Part shown: piece after piece, positions 63,826 through 64,000 of the stretch
Position numbering within the stretch: position 1 is the stretch's first letter
Layout of the letters: each line of letters opens with the position of its first letter
From: Euonymus europaeus
Taxonomy: Eukaryota > Streptophyta > Magnoliopsida > Celastrales > Celastraceae
Reading direction: 5' to 3'
Length of the DNA: 64,000 nt
NCBI GenBank assembly: GCA_963580455.1
Contig: OY756958.1
Span: forward strand, 23,572,501-23,636,500
Notes under the pieces: generated by a model
What the model was told of the DNA's origin: nothing
Databases searched by the model: none
What the model saw: only the letters and a program-made list of their open reading frames with translations
Made by a program: the position numbers and the translations under genes

Positions 63826-64000
63826 ATGGATGTCAGGAAATCAGTTGAAAGCGACGGAAGCGTTCGTTTGCAGATTACAGAAAATACAAGGCTCAGCGAA
63901 ACTTACAGTTCAAGTAACACTATTTTTGAACCAAAGAACAGTACAATTGAGAAGAGAGACAGCAGCACTGCAGATTCTGTTGCTCCGACTATATCAACAA
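63826..64000 (+). CDS. 5' end of an unrecognised gene (cut by window end)
   Basis: ATG at 63826 opens a 58-codon frame that is still open at the window end. It begins MDVRKSVESDGSVRLQITEN and is Ser/Thr/Asn-rich and hydrophilic, without a signal peptide. The leader has CT-rich text and the ATG context (CAACATGG) is good. I do not recognise the protein. A disordered N-terminus of a larger protein, such as a transporter or regulatory protein, is possible. Confidence 0.5.
   Translation, partial: MDVRKSVESDGSVRLQITENTRLSETYSSSNTIFEPKNSTIEKRDSSTADSVAPTIST

Overview
The window is nuclear DNA from a dicot-type flowering plant. The evidence is GT-AG introns of 80 bp to several kb inside plant-specific gene families, AT-rich spacers, tRNA-derived SINEs, PIF/Harbinger and MULE DNA transposons, and relics of PPR and LRR genes. 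The species cannot be named from sequence alone. Exon boundaries below were worked out by hand from reading phase and GT/AG sites.

Layout: (1) 1-7,040 holds two minus-strand PIF/Harbinger elements with decayed transposases. Between them is a four-exon plus-strand gene for a small, probably organelle-targeted RRM protein (2621-4533). (2) 7,040-11,900 has no gene; it contains a 49-bp tandem repeat, a possible SINE and a motif-saturated block (9.6-11.4 kb) that looks like a second, transposase-less MULE-type element. (3) 12,076-17,730 is a complete 13-exon CNNM/DUF21-CBS membrane protein gene whose introns carry a SINE and a Tourist-like MITE. (4) 18-24 kb is mostly spacer with an orphan exon, two inverted copies of one SINE family, a PPR relic and, between the two SINEs, a 36-codon DVL/ROT-FOUR-like micropeptide gene on the minus strand. 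(5) 24,233-32,837 (minus) is a Mediator subunit 33 gene (REF4/RFR1 type). All its splice sites can be traced, but a block of roughly 100-140 codons is missing and the join is out of frame. (6) 33,002-37,460 is a nearly complete MULE: about 680-bp terminal inverted repeats, a perfect 9-bp target duplication, a frameshifted transposase and a 236-bp higher-order tandem array. A SINE with a 17-bp target duplication lies just beyond. (7) 41.4-50.3 kb holds a tandem pair of dienelactone-hydrolase-family genes. The first is a pseudogene with a stop just after the nucleophile motif and a duplicated last exon; the second is an intact seven-exon gene. A MITE and a truncated plastid ribosomal protein S9 pseudogene lie between them. 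(8) 51,700-58,282 (minus) is a four-exon BPM (MATH-BTB) gene with a 1,380-bp TAA-flanked transposon in intron 1. (9) 58.3-63.8 kb is spacer with an LRR relic. (10) A further plus-strand gene begins at 63,826 and runs off the window.

The genes are independent transcription units, not a pathway cluster. They cover organelle RNA metabolism (RRM), ion/metal handling (CNNM), transcription (MED33), organ-shape signalling (DVL), an alpha/beta hydrolase, and CUL3-dependent protein turnover (BPM). Much of the rest is transposon-derived. The two clearest oddities are the motif-dense MULE architecture, which may recur at 9.6-11.4 kb, and the out-of-frame internal deletion in MED33.
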